Positions 44,677 to 54,165 of a stretch of 64,000 bases of DNA are shown here, in pieces. The translations under genes were made by a program, and so were the position numbers. Source of the stretch: Methanosphaera sp. BMS. Lineage in GTDB: Archaea > Methanobacteriota > Methanobacteria > Methanobacteriales > Methanobacteriaceae. The DNA lies in contig NZ_CP014213.1 of the NCBI RefSeq assembly GCF_003268005.1, positions 868,001 to 932,000 of the forward strand, given 5' to 3'. Within the stretch, counting starts at the first letter, position 1. Each line of letters starts with the position of its first letter. The notes beneath the pieces are model-generated. The model was not told the origin of the DNA and made no database searches. It was given only the letters and a program-made list of their open reading frames with translations.

Positions 44677-45639
44677 ATGAGTATAGAGAACATAAGAATT
44701 CTTAAAAAGCCAATAGCAAATGACATTACCGAAACAATAGGAAACACACCGTTGGTAAGATTAAACAAACTGGCAAAAGATATCGACGCAGATGTACTGG
44801 TAAAAATAGAAGCATTCAACCCAGTAAGCAGCGTTAAAGATAGAGTAGCCGTAAATCTAATTGAAAGTGCCGAAAAATCAGGAAAAATAAACAAGGACAC
44901 CGTACTTATAGAACCAACAAGTGGAAACACCGGAATAGGACTGGCATTTGCAGCAGCAGCAAAAGGCTACAAACTAAAAATATTACTGCCTGAAAACTTC
45001 TCCGAAGAAAGAAAGAAACTGATAAAAATTTTCGGAGCCGAACTGATAGAAACACCTGCATCCAAAGGAATACCAGGAGCAATAGAAGAGGCAAATAGAA
45101 TACATGAAGAAATAGAAAATTCATACATTCTACAGCAATTCGAAAACCCTGCAAACCCAGAGATACACAGATTACTAACAGGACCTGAAATATATGAAGA
45201 TACAGATGGAAATGTGGATATAGTGGTATCAGCGGCAGGAACAGGTGGAACTGCAACAGGAATAGCCCAGGCAATCAAAGAACTGAAAGATGACTTCCAA
45301 GTTGTAGCAGTTGAAGCGGCATCAAGTCCTGTCTTGAGTGGAGGACAAAAAGGTCCACACAAAATACAGGGAATAAGTCCCGGATTCGTACCTGAAAACA
45401 CCGATTTGGACATTATCGATGAAGTATTCACGGTAGAGGATGAAGATGCGGGAAAAACAACCATAAGACTAGCACAGGAAGAGGGAATACTTGTAGGAAT
45501 ATCCTCAGGAAGTGCAGTATATGCAGCACTGGAAATAGCAAAAAGACCTGAAAACAAGGGTAAAACAATAGTAGCAATACTTGCTGATACAGGAGAAAGA
45601 TATTTGAGCGTAGACTGGTTATCAGATTTATATAATTAA
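44677..45639 (+). CDS. cysK: Cysteine synthase (O-acetylserine sulfhydrylase)
   Basis: The protein is 320 aa. K54 in FNPVSSVKDR forms the pyridoxal phosphate Schiff base; PTSGNTGIGLAFAAAAKG is the substrate loop, GTGGTATGIAQA holds the phosphate. ISSGSAVYAAL near the end is also typical. It makes cysteine from O-acetylserine and sulfide. GGTGAT precedes the ATG. The gene is divergent from cysE, so the pair forms the whole bacterial-type pathway in one locus, which in methanogens is often seen as horizontally acquired. Confidence 0.96.
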   Translation: MSIENIRILKKPIANDITETIGNTPLVRLNKLAKDIDADVLVKIEAFNPVSSVKDRVAVNLIESAEKSGKINKDTVLIEPTSGNTGIGLAFAAAAKGYKLKILLPENFSEERKKLIKIFGAELIETPASKGIPGAIEEANRIHEEIENSYILQQFENPANPEIHRLLTGPEIYEDTDGNVDIVVSAAGTGGTATGIAQAIKELKDDFQVVAVEAASSPVLSGGQKGPHKIQGISPGFVPENTDLDIIDEVFTVEDEDAGKTTIRLAQEEGILVGISSGSAVYAALEIAKRPENKGKTIVAILADTGERYLSVDWLSDLYN

Positions 45640-46053
45640 ATTAATTCACCTAATAAAAAAGATCTGTCAAATAAATATTTAAGCTTAAAAAAAATCCTAT
45701 AAAAAAAAAATTTAATCAAAAAACAATAGTTTTATAAAAAATAATATCACCAAAACCCTATAACAACAAAACTCTAATCAATAGAATAAATCACTTTAAA
45801 AAGAAAAAATACACTTAAAAAAAAATAAAACTCCTATTATAAAAGATTATTATACTAATCAATAATAAAAAATCTAATCAATAAAAACTCCAAAAAATAA
45901 AATACACAATATAAAACAAGAAAAACTCCTATTATAAACACCAAAAAAATAGAGGGCTAGATAATAAATAAACTCCCTACATTATCTAGCAATCAAATTT
46001 TCCTTTTTTTAAATAATCATACATTGACCTGGCAAATCCAATCATAGGCAATG
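45640..46053. other. 414-bp A-rich convergent spacer with direct repeats and a hairpin
   Basis: The sequence is strongly A-rich on the plus strand. AAAACTCCTATTATAAA occurs exactly at 45827-45843 and 45922-45938, and CTAATCAATA three times (45774, 45855, 45874). GCTAGATAAT at 45956-45965 is inverted as ATTATCTAGC at 45981-45990, followed by a T7 run, which looks like a terminator between convergent genes. No open frame is seen. Confidence 0.6.
45956..45990 (+). terminator. 10-bp perfect hairpin followed by T-rich sequence
   Basis: GCTAGATAAT pairs perfectly with ATTATCTAGC across a 15-base loop, and AATTTTCCTTTTTTT follows. This has the form of a bacterial intrinsic terminator, unusual for an archaeon, but it could also be a structured RNA end. 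Confidence 0.45.
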
Positions 46054-47493
46054 TTATTTCTTAAATGATGACAGCAAGTCCAATACTATCTGACGATCCT
46101 CGTTACTGATTGCCTTGGTTATAAACAATGCAATCACATATACCACCACAGCAATAGGCACCGATACGATAAATGACTGATTTAAGTAAATCAAGACAAC
46201 CGCCATTATTATATTGGATATTATAATCTGAATAATCGGAACAACAGATTCCGCGAGGTTTAATTTAAACTCGGTCTTGTATAATACCAACAGCATCAAT
46301 GACAGAATGCTAAACTCGGTGATAACCGTGGAATAACTTGCACCATAATAGGAGAAATTGCTAATCATCAGATAATTTAACACGACACTGACAAATGCAC
46401 CTATACCGGCAATCTTTGTAACCGTAAACTGTTTATTGATGGCACCAAGTAATGTGGAACATACGCTTGTAAGAAACATGAATACGCCGGCCCATATGAG
46501 TATGGTCAATGACGTTGAAGCTTCAATATACTCGACACCATAAACCAGTGTGATGATATCCTCAGAGAAGATACAGCATCCTACGGCAACCGCCATACCA
46601 AGCATCAGCATATACTTCATAATCTTATGATACAAGTCGATAAGCTTATCCCTATCTGTGGTATACAAGTCACTCATTATCGGAAATACCGCATTGTTAA
46701 ACAGCGTGAATATCGATGACAATACCAAAAGCAGCTTTTGAGCCGAACTGAATAGTCCCACTGCTATACTGCCGGACATGAACGTCAATATTATAAGGGA
46801 TATCCAGAAGTATATCGACGTAAATACCGCCGTGATACCAAATGGAATACCCTTCACGAAGAGATTCTTTACAAACAACCTGTCGAATGACAACTTAAAC
46901 TTAGGATAATAGCGTAATGCTATATATGTGGAATACAAACATGACAAGAACATTGCAATAGGATAACCTGCAGCAACGATTGTCACATTACTTCCCTGAT
47001 ATATGATAACCAGTATAATCAAAAGTACGGACGTACTGTATATCACGTTACCTATGGTCTGATACTTCATCTTCTCATTACTCTGGAATAATGAGTAATA
47101 AAATGTTGCAAAAGAATTGAAGACCATGTATAAACCAAACAATAGCATTACAATGGTTCCGTCACCACTAAAGTTACTGTTTGATACGAATACGACATAT
47201 ATTACAAATGTAATTAATGTAAATATTACCCTAAACAGCAATGTCGTACCAAAATAAACACCGGTTAACTCCTTGTTTCTGGATACTTCACGTATGGCAT
47301 AGGTGGATAATCCCAAATCACAGAATATACCGAATACACCCACCAATGAAGTAGCAGAGGAGATTAATCCAAAATCATGAGTACCCAGGTATCTGGCAGT
47401 AAATAATGTTAGAATAAATGTCATGACATTATTTATCAGACTGGCCATCATCAATAAACTTGAATTCTTTATAACTCTTGCTGTAACACTCAT
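46054..47493 (-). CDS. Polysaccharide/oligosaccharide flippase (Wzx-like, MOP superfamily)
   Basis: The protein is 479 aa with about 12-14 hydrophobic helices. The N-terminus VIKNSSLLMMASLINNVMTF and TARYLGTHDFGLISSATSLV (given in parts) is the usual Wzx/RfbX start, with FARYLG-type signature. Such proteins flip lipid-linked saccharides across the membrane for surface polysaccharide or glycoprotein assembly. It stands alone, without glycosyltransferases in the window. It is divergent from an acyl-CoA synthetase-like gene. Confidence 0.88.
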   Translation of the reverse strand: MSVTARVIKNSSLLMMASLINNVMTFILTLFTARYLGTHDFGLISSATSLVGVFGIFCDLGLSTYAIREVSRNKELTGVYFGTTLLFRVIFTLITFVIYVVFVSNSNFSGDGTIVMLLFGLYMVFNSFATFYYSLFQSNEKMKYQTIGNVIYSTSVLLIILVIIYQGSNVTIVAAGYPIAMFLSCLYSTYIALRYYPKFKLSFDRLFVKNLFVKGIPFGITAVFTSIYFWISLIILTFMSGSIAVGLFSSAQKLLLVLSSIFTLFNNAVFPIMSDLYTTDRDKLIDLYHKIMKYMLMLGMAVAVGCCIFSEDIITLVYGVEYIEASTSLTILIWAGVFMFLTSVCSTLLGAINKQFTVTKIAGIGAFVSVVLNYLMISNFSYYGASYSTVITEFSILSLMLLVLYKTEFKLNLAESVVPIIQIIISNIIMAVVLIYLNQSFIVSVPIAVVVYVIALFITKAISNEDRQIVLDLLSSFKK

Positions 47494-47629
47494 GATATCA
47501 TTTTTCTACTAAAGTTATTTAAAAAATTTATTATATACTTATATATCTATTCCAATTAGATAATAAATTTTAATATCATTATCCCATATAAATATTAATA
47601 TATTAAATCAATAAATGGTGGTTAGATAC

Positions 47630-49108
47630 ATGATTAATATCACTACATTCCTAGATGCGAATAGTTGTAGATTGGATAAACCCGTATATTACAATATAGA
47701 TAGGAATAAACAATACAATTCAAAGGATATTCTGTCAATTGTTTCAGAGATTTCAAGAAGATTGATTGACAAAAATATTAAAAAGGGTGACCGAGTACTG
47801 ATTTATCTGGAAAACAGTCCGGAATACCTATTCTCCTTTTTGGCATTGTGGCGTATCGGTGCCGTGGCAGTTCCGACAAACAGGATATACACGATTAGTG
47901 AACTGCAATACTTCATAGATGACTGCGGTGCCAAACTTATCATATGTGATGAAGAAATAGACGAACTTGACATTGACTGCTATGTCATGGAAAATATGGA
48001 TGAATACACTGATAGCGAGATAATAGATGCCTGCAATACATCATGGGATGACCTTTGCCAGATACAGTATACAAGCGGTACGACAGGCAAACCTAAGGGT
48101 GCCATGCTGACACATGGAAACTGGTTTAGTGCAATACAGAATGAATGTGACGTGCTTAACATGGACCACAACAGCGTAATGTTCTGTATCTACCCAATGG
48201 CCCATGTAGGTATATCCTGGGCTATTGCAACTCTAAGAAAGGCGGCGTTGTGTATAACGAAAAACAGGTACACATTTGACGAATACCTTGATATCATCTT
48301 TGAAAACAGGGTAACGCATGCGACTGGTATGCCACCGGTAATTCACTCAATAGTCACCAACCCGGATAAGGTACAGAATAAACTGTACACCGTTAAAAGC
48401 ATGGTATCCGGTGGTGGACCATTGCATAAGGATATCTGGAAGAAATTCTATAAGAAATATGGAATAGCAGTACTTAACGCTTATGGTTCATCAGAGACCA
48501 TTGTAATCGGTACGGGTACCGTAATCAGACCGGAAGACTATGCATTTGCAGATAAATTTGAAAGTGTAGGCCATCCGGTGTGCTTCAGTGAAGTAAAGAT
48601 TGTGGATACCGATGATGCAAGCATTCAAATGGACGTCAACTGTCAGGGAGAAATAGCACTGAGAGGCCCGTCAATTGCAAAGGGTTACTGGAATAAACCG
48701 GAGGCAAACGAGAAGACGTTCCTGGAGGATGGCTGGTTCTTGACTGGTGATATAGGATATATTGATGAGGACAATCGATTATTCATCACCGACCGCAAGA
48801 AGGACATGATTATCATGTCAGGATGGAAGATATATCCAACGGAAGTGGAGGAAGTGTTAATAGAACATCCATCCGTAAATGAAATAGCGGTCTTCAGCCT
48901 TCCTCATGAACACAGGGGCGAAATACCAGTTGCCGCAATCATATGGAACGACAAGGAAGATAGTGATTCACTCCTGGAATATGCATCAAATAACCTGGCA
49001 AGATACAAGATACCTCGAAGATTATTTACCACCGATAGTCTTCCGAGAGTAAATGGTTGGAAACTCCTCAGACGTCAATTAAAAGAGATTTATATAAATT
49101 ACGAATAG
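47630..49108 (+). CDS. AMP-forming acyl-CoA synthetase/ligase
   Basis: The protein is 492 aa, a member of the class I adenylate-forming superfamily. The P-loop YTSGTTGKPKGAMLTHGNW is near residue 148, AYGSSET near 284, the TGDIG and DRKKDMIIMSGWKIYP motifs (A8 hinge) near 378-400. The C-terminal domain is present though the usual catalytic lysine region reads NGWKLLRRQL. It activates a carboxylic acid with ATP and probably transfers it to CoA; fatty or branched acids are possible. The start at 47630 follows GGTGGTTAG. Confidence 0.92.
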   Translation: MINITTFLDANSCRLDKPVYYNIDRNKQYNSKDILSIVSEISRRLIDKNIKKGDRVLIYLENSPEYLFSFLALWRIGAVAVPTNRIYTISELQYFIDDCGAKLIICDEEIDELDIDCYVMENMDEYTDSEIIDACNTSWDDLCQIQYTSGTTGKPKGAMLTHGNWFSAIQNECDVLNMDHNSVMFCIYPMAHVGISWAIATLRKAALCITKNRYTFDEYLDIIFENRVTHATGMPPVIHSIVTNPDKVQNKLYTVKSMVSGGGPLHKDIWKKFYKKYGIAVLNAYGSSETIVIGTGTVIRPEDYAFADKFESVGHPVCFSEVKIVDTDDASIQMDVNCQGEIALRGPSIAKGYWNKPEANEKTFLEDGWFLTGDIGYIDEDNRLFITDRKKDMIIMSGWKIYPTEVEEVLIEHPSVNEIAVFSLPHEHRGEIPVAAIIWNDKEDSDSLLEYASNNLARYKIPRRLFTTDSLPRVNGWKLLRRQLKEIYINYE

Positions 49109-49233
49109 TTTCCAATTCATTTATGACTAAAAAAAATAATGGAAAATATTTATAAGAAGTGCTAAATAACTTAATAATATATAAAGACTATAATTATACT
49201 TTCATCAATACATATATTTTAAGGGGATTAACT

Positions 49234-49950
49234 ATGCATGGAAAAGAAATTAGTGAAAATGTAGAGGAATACTTGGAAACCATATATAAAAAAAGCTTAT
49301 CCGATTCTATGGCCAAAACTACTGAAATATCCAAGGATTTGGGAATAGCACCAGGTAGTGTTACCCAAATGCTAAAAAAGTTGGAACAGGACGGATACGT
49401 GGTATACTACCAGTACAAGGGTGTTACACTAACAGATAAGGGTTATAAAATTGCAAGAAGCATCGTTAGAAAACATCGTATACTTGAAACATTCCTGTAT
49501 GAAATATTAAACATCAATATAGAGGATTTACACGAACAGGCATGTGCCATGGAACACTCACTGTCTGATGAAGCCGAAAGAAAGCTATGTCAATTATTGG
49601 ATTATCCAAATCAATGTCCTGATGATCATAACATCATACCAGTATGTGACTTGAACATATCCACCTGCTATGAATGTTCCAAGGTAGCCAACATCAACGA
49701 AATACCTCGCAGGATTGAAAATCTTGTATCCATCAGTGACATGAGACCACAGCAAAGGGGAAAAATCAAGTTTATCAGGGGTTCCAACGAGACACTTCAA
49801 GAACTGCTTGACTTGAATATTACATTAGAGTCAGAGATTACCATGATAAATTCAACTCCGCTTAACGGTCCTGTTAAAATCCTTGTTGATGGAAAAGATG
49901 TAATGCTTGATAAAGAATTATCATTTAATGCATTTGTTGAATTAGAATAA
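49234..49950 (+). CDS. DtxR/MntR-type metal-dependent transcriptional regulator
   Basis: The protein is 238 aa. It starts MHGKEISENVEEYLETIYKK, with helix-turn-helix AKTTEISKDLGIAPGSVTQM and the dimerisation region RKHRILETFLYEILN with metal-site residues (His, Glu and Cys in EQACAMEHSLSDEAE). A cysteine-bearing insert CDLNISTCYEC and a C-terminal FeoA-like domain (RGSNETLQELLDLNI) follow. It likely senses Fe2+ or Mn2+. GGGGATTAAC lies before the chosen ATG; upstream codons are leader. The next gene downstream is rubredoxin, then oxygen-defence genes. Confidence 0.92.
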   Translation: MHGKEISENVEEYLETIYKKSLSDSMAKTTEISKDLGIAPGSVTQMLKKLEQDGYVVYYQYKGVTLTDKGYKIARSIVRKHRILETFLYEILNINIEDLHEQACAMEHSLSDEAERKLCQLLDYPNQCPDDHNIIPVCDLNISTCYECSKVANINEIPRRIENLVSISDMRPQQRGKIKFIRGSNETLQELLDLNITLESEITMINSTPLNGPVKILVDGKDVMLDKELSFNAFVELE

Positions 49951-50141
49951 TTCTATTTCACTATTTCTTTTCTATTACGTTTTCTTTTTTTATTAAAAGC
50001 TTCCTTTATTAATCATCCCAATAGAGTTTTCCAGTAATATTGATTAATATAATCTTAGCATAATATACATAATGCCAAATTCTAAAGATATATTAATCTT
50101 TAAATCTAAAGTATAATATAATAAAATATGGAGTGATATTT

Positions 50142-50300
50142 ATGAAATACAAATGTATGTTATGTGGATGGACATATGACCCAGAAAAAGGAGATCCATC
50201 AAAAGGTATTGAACCAGGAACCGCATGGGAAGACCTTCCAGATGACTGGAAATGTCCATTATGTGGTGCTGGAAAAGACATGTTTGAAGCAGTAGGATAA
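50142..50300 (+). CDS. Rubredoxin
   Basis: The protein is 52 aa. It has two CxxCG knuckles: [17 protein letters not shown] near the start and [12 protein letters not shown] near the end, giving the Fe(SCys)4 site. It is an electron carrier, probably to F420H2 oxidase, superoxide reductase or rubrerythrin encoded downstream. GAGTGAT precedes the ATG. Its size fell below the usual gene-finding cut-off, but every family residue is present. Confidence 0.97.
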   Translation: MKYKCMLCGWTYDPEKGDPSKGIEPGTAWEDLPDDWKCPLCGAGKDMFEAVG

Positions 50301-50659
50301 ATGGGACATATTTAAGAGTCTTCATTTATTCCAATCCTTTAACTTTTTTTAATAATTTTTTAATACAAATTTATATCATCATTATAGAAATTTCAATATA
50401 ATAATCTCTTTTTAAGTATCCACATTAAAATACATAAAATATACTATTTAATTAAGGACATTCATCCTACAGGTAACCCCCCAATCAATACACTTCCATA
50501 ACAAAATATCATTAAATTAAACATTTCATAAGTGAAAATATCAAGTATTACATAGCATATTCAAAAAAACTTATTTAAAAAATATAAATATATAAATTAT
50601 AATAAAAACAATATAATAATATAATATAAATTATTAAACCAGTTAAAGGTGGTGATGTA
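50301..50659. other. 359-bp intergenic region before the 2-phosphoglycerate kinase gene
   Basis: AT-rich, with a T-run after rubredoxin (about 50344-50352) and a TATA-like stretch near 50580-50600. No gene recognised. Confidence 0.4.
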
Positions 50660-51556
50660 ATGTTACTAGTTGAAGGAGAAGTAGGCGGAAAAAAATATCA
50701 AGAACCGTTTTCAAAAGGAATACTATCAAAATCCCTGATAAGGGCGGAACTAGAACCAGCAAGAGCATATGCCATAGCAGCCGAAATAGAGGAAAAGATA
50801 AAAAGTGAAGATAAAGAAACTATAGCAATAACAGAACTTATAAAAATAGTTAAGGAAAAACTTGAACAAGAAGATCCTGATCTTGCAAAGAAATACATCA
50901 TATGGAAGGAAATAAAAAGATCAGAAGACCCGTTAATCATATTAATCGGAGGAGCAAGTGGTATAGGTACATCATCCATTTCATTTGAACTAGCAAATAA
51001 ACTTGGAATCAAAAACATGTTAAGTACCGATATGATACGTGAAGTAATGAGAAAAATTGTGTCAAAAGAATTATGTCCAACATTGTTCGAGTCAAGCTAT
51101 ACCGCGGCGGAATCCCTGAGAACACCAGCACCTCCAGAATTTGACAAAGTCCTTCTCGGATTTAAGGACCACGTTGAAACCGTTAGTGTAGGAGTAAACG
51201 GTGTAGTCGAACGTGCAATAAAAGAGGGTATAAGCATAGTAATAGAAGGAGTACATATAGTTCCGGGTTTTATAAGTGAAGAATTACTGGATACGCCTAA
51301 TGTACACATGTTCATACTTACATTATCCGATGAGGAGATACATAAAAGCAGGTTCTACTCCAGATGTAGACAGCTATGGGCAAGAAGACCACTTAAAAGA
51401 TACCTGAAACACTTTACACCTATCCGTAAGACACATGACTACATAGCCAGTGAAGCTAGAATCCATCACATCCCCGTCATAGAAAATATTGATGTAACCA
51501 CTACCATTGACAGTATGATTGAACACATACTGGCTGAAAAACAAAACAGAGAATAA
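50660..51556 (+). CDS. pgk2: 2-phosphoglycerate kinase
   Basis: The protein is 298 aa. The N-terminal ~75 residues form an ATP-cone-like domain ([18 protein letters not shown]). The kinase domain starts with [18 protein letters not shown], a modified P-loop, then [12 protein letters not shown] and the phosphate-contacting YIASEAR-x-HHIPV. It makes 2,3-bisphosphoglycerate, precursor of cyclic 2,3-diphosphoglycerate, a solute of Methanobacteriales. GGTGGTGAT precedes the ATG. The cyclase gene is not in the window. Confidence 0.93.
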   Translation: MLLVEGEVGGKKYQEPFSKGILSKSLIRAELEPARAYAIAAEIEEKIKSEDKETIAITELIKIVKEKLEQEDPDLAKKYIIWKEIKRSEDPLIILIGGASGIGTSSISFELANKLGIKNMLSTDMIREVMRKIVSKELCPTLFESSYTAAESLRTPAPPEFDKVLLGFKDHVETVSVGVNGVVERAIKEGISIVIEGVHIVPGFISEELLDTPNVHMFILTLSDEEIHKSRFYSRCRQLWARRPLKRYLKHFTPIRKTHDYIASEARIHHIPVIENIDVTTTIDSMIEHILAEKQNRE

Positions 51557-51722
51557 ATTTAACCCCCTCAAATTTAAACCTTTTTTTGAATCTGAGCCAT
51601 TAAATTATATCAACTACTTACTCGAGAATTTATTCAAGAATAAATTATGAAATATCATGAAGATAATGGATTTACTGTAAAAAAATCAACATATAAAAAA
51701 ATTGAGGGTGTTTAGGGGATGA

Positions 51723-52949
51723 TTATTCATCATTTATCTTACTAGCTATTTTTACACCTAATTCAAAGCATCTTTCCAAATCCTCTTCAGTTGGAACATA
51801 CTTTATTTCAAGGTTGTCCATCATTTCAAAACCGGCTTCTGCAAGTTTTTCATTCAACCAGTCAGGTCCGTTTCCACCCCAACCGTAAGAACCAAATGTT
51901 GCAGCATACCTTTTGATGCCAGTTCTTGCAAAATCCAACTCAACAGTGTAAAGGAGTATGTCCCCAATACTAGGATATACCTTATTGAATAATGTCGGCA
52001 CACCCATCAGTACCGCCTTGCTTTCAAGCATGTCCTTTACGATTTCACTTCGTTCATCCTCTTTTAAGTAATGCATCTTGACATTTACCCCCTCACTCAT
52101 CAAACCTTCAGCTATTGCATGTGCCATCGTTTGTGTAGAATAATGCATGGTATCATATATTAGGGTAGCCTGTGGTCTTTGACATACACCTGTAGCCCAA
52201 TTCTGATATGCTTCCACTATTTTTGCTGGTTCTGTCCAGATTTGACCGTGTGATGGTGCAATCATCCTGATTTTTTCAATCAAACCGGCTTCAACCACTT
52301 CATTTAATTTCATGGTTAAAAGTGGTGTCAGTGGCGTTAATAAATTTGCATAGAATTTCTGTGCAGCATCAATTAACTCCGATTCGGGTATTTCATAGTC
52401 ATATCGCTCCATCTTACAGAGGTGCTGACCAAACGCGTCATTGGAAAACAGTATTCCATCCTCTTCAAGAAATGTAAACATACTATCAGGCCAGTGAAGC
52501 ATCTTGGCATCTATAAATGAAAAGGTCTTACTTCCCAAAGATAATTTATCTCCACTTTCAACAGTTACAAATTCTGCATTTGCCAATTCAGGATAATGAT
52601 TTATCAGTGCAGGCTTTGCTATGGGCGTACAGTATATCGGTGCCTTAGGGAATTTTTTATGAATTTCCACCAATGCTCCACTATGATCCTTTTCAATATG
52701 GTTTTGTATTATGTAATCTATTTTCATATCTTTTTGTTTACATTCAAATGCATCCTTTATCCTTCCCCACATCTGTGCCGAATATCCGGGATATACATTG
52801 TCTATCAATACCGTTTTATCTCCACAGAATACTAGAAATGCATTATATGTTGTACCGGGTAGGGTATATCCATGATATTCCCGTCTATCCCAGTCAAGCG
52901 TTCCTACAAAATAAACGTCATCCATAATTTTATGTGCTTTTGCTTTCAT
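51723..52949 (-). CDS. fprA: F420H2 oxidase (flavodiiron protein FprA)
   Basis: The protein is 408 aa with a metallo-beta-lactamase-type diiron domain followed by a flavodoxin domain. Metal ligands appear in QNHIEKDHSGALVEIH (H-x-E-x-D-H) and the later His residues HWPDSMF and APSHGQIW. The flavodoxin part has TLIYDTMHYSTQTMAHAI (FMN loop) and GSYGWGGNGPDW. It reduces O2 to water with F420H2. The start at 52949 (MKAKAHK) follows GATGATT. It is followed on the chromosome by superoxide reductase and rubrerythrin genes. Confidence 0.95.
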   Translation of the reverse strand: MKAKAHKIMDDVYFVGTLDWDRREYHGYTLPGTTYNAFLVFCGDKTVLIDNVYPGYSAQMWGRIKDAFECKQKDMKIDYIIQNHIEKDHSGALVEIHKKFPKAPIYCTPIAKPALINHYPELANAEFVTVESGDKLSLGSKTFSFIDAKMLHWPDSMFTFLEEDGILFSNDAFGQHLCKMERYDYEIPESELIDAAQKFYANLLTPLTPLLTMKLNEVVEAGLIEKIRMIAPSHGQIWTEPAKIVEAYQNWATGVCQRPQATLIYDTMHYSTQTMAHAIAEGLMSEGVNVKMHYLKEDERSEIVKDMLESKAVLMGVPTLFNKVYPSIGDILLYTVELDFARTGIKRYAATFGSYGWGGNGPDWLNEKLAEAGFEMMDNLEIKYVPTEEDLERCFELGVKIASKINDE

Positions 52950-53349
52950 AATCATCATATCATTTTTTTTCTTTCGTACAAAATGTGTTCTAATGTTTAT
53001 ATATTTAATTAAAAGTTATTATACTTAAGGCATGAAAAAATAAATTTAAGAAAATACACTGTTTAGATAGAAAAAAGAGTTAAATAGAAAAAATACCATC
53101 AATTATGTAAGTTAAAGGACACTAGACGATTATTATGTCCCGATAATTGGTTATATTTTCAAGATATATATTAAACAAATTATCAATATTGATTTAAGAA
53201 TTCTTGAACTATTACAGCGTAATATGTTGATAATTGTATTATATGTTATCAGCTGAGGGGGTACTTAAAAATAGGTGACTTGAAGATTGAAGAAGATTGT
53301 ATTATTGGGGAGACAATTGATATTGCATACAAACTTTAATCGGATACTG

Positions 53350-53423
53350 ATTCTTGTGGGAACAATCCACATCTGTAGACCCAAAAAATAGAACTACATC
53401 ATTTATTCTTGTGGGAACAATCC
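53350..53423. repeat. Two exact 19-bp direct repeats, 55 bp apart
   Basis: ATTCTTGTGGGAACAATCC at 53350-53368 and 53405-53423 with a 36-base spacer. This spacing is like a CRISPR unit or a pair of regulator sites, but only two clear copies exist and flanks differ, so an array is not shown. Confidence 0.6.
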
Positions 53424-53670
53424 CCTTGGGTGTACACATCATTTTAAACGTGTTTTCGGTAATGCTTTTATATGACCCAATTGTTCCATTTATATAACAT
53501 GAGCATTTATTACAACAGAAACCCTATAATAATAGTGACTTCACGATTCTACAACGGGATAGTAAAAATATATAATCATGGAAACTAAAGGAACAAAACA
53601 AAATTAAAATATTAATAGATCCAACTTAAAAAAATAGAACAAATATTAAAATATAAAGATAGCGTCAAAG

Positions 53671-53699
53671 AACAATTAGATTATATACTCCTAATTGTT
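53671..53699. repeat. 9-bp hairpin downstream of the superoxide reductase gene
   Basis: AACAATTAG (53671-53679) and CTAATTGTT (53691-53699) are exact complements with an 11-base loop, 45 bases beyond the 3' end of the superoxide reductase gene. It could protect or end the rubrerythrin/superoxide reductase mRNA. Confidence 0.4.
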
Positions 53700-53743
53700 G
53701 CACACACTAAAAATAGGAAAAAAATTAAATTATGGGGGGTTAT

Positions 53744-54115
53744 TTAGGATTGCCAGAGGCCGTGTATTGTACAGAATTCCCTTGCTGTTACATCATCTGC
53801 TTCAGGAATTTTAAAGGTAGCTTCCGGTTTGTCTCCAGGTTGTAGGTATTGTTTATGTACTTGTCCGTCTGCTATTAATTCGATGAGTGCTATGTAATGG
53901 TTTTCATCCATTGGGTGTTCTACTTCTCCAACTTTTACGTGGTAAGCATCATCTACTCTTGTAATTACAGGTTTGTGTTTTACATCCCCTTCTCCCTCGG
54001 TTTTAGCTTCGATAACATCTAAACATGCTACATCCACATCTTGACCTGGGTAGATTAGTTCAATTATATTTCCACTGTTTTTACATTTTATTATGCTGGT
54101 AAAATCAAAATCCAT
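53744..54115 (-). CDS. Superoxide reductase (desulfoferrodoxin/neelaredoxin family)
   Basis: The protein is 123 aa. The catalytic iron site is formed by KHKPVITRVDD (His), GEVEHPMDENHYI (His residues) and REFCTIHGLW (Cys and His), exactly as in SOR. Only one cysteine (IIKCKNSG) remains in the N-terminal region where desulforedoxin-type centres have four, so the first iron site is absent, though a vestigial N-terminal segment is kept. It reduces superoxide to peroxide. It lies 50 bases downstream of the rubrerythrin gene in the same direction. Confidence 0.95.
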   Translation of the reverse strand: MDFDFTSIIKCKNSGNIIELIYPGQDVDVACLDVIEAKTEGEGDVKHKPVITRVDDAYHVKVGEVEHPMDENHYIALIELIADGQVHKQYLQPGDKPEATFKIPEADDVTAREFCTIHGLWQS

Positions 54116-54165
54116 AGTTATCTCTCCATTAAATTATAAAAAAGGGGGGTTAGGGTTTAGGCTGA

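Larger units (their letters stand above)
52950..53743. other. 794-bp intergenic region with short direct repeats, a hairpin and a possible gene remnant
   Basis: The sequence ATTCTTGTGGGAACAATCC occurs at 53350-53368 and 53405-53423, 55 bp apart, with a weaker third copy near 53302-53317. A hairpin lies at 53671-53699. A 40-codon open stretch ending near 53338 (GDLKIEEDCIIGETIDIAY) has ordinary composition but no start signal and may be a decayed gene. The remaining sequence is AT-rich. Confidence 0.55.

Noticed and set aside
50093-50325. Minus-strand frames over the rubredoxin gene
   Set aside because: They are antisense to a complete rubredoxin with both CxxC pairs and a ribosome site.
53240-53338. 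Small protein gene ending near 53338
   Set aside because: The stretch of about 40 codons lacks a start codon and ribosome site; at most a gene remnant.
53350-53423. CRISPR array
   Set aside because: Only two clear repeats of 19 bp exist, with no leader, no further units and no cas genes in the window.
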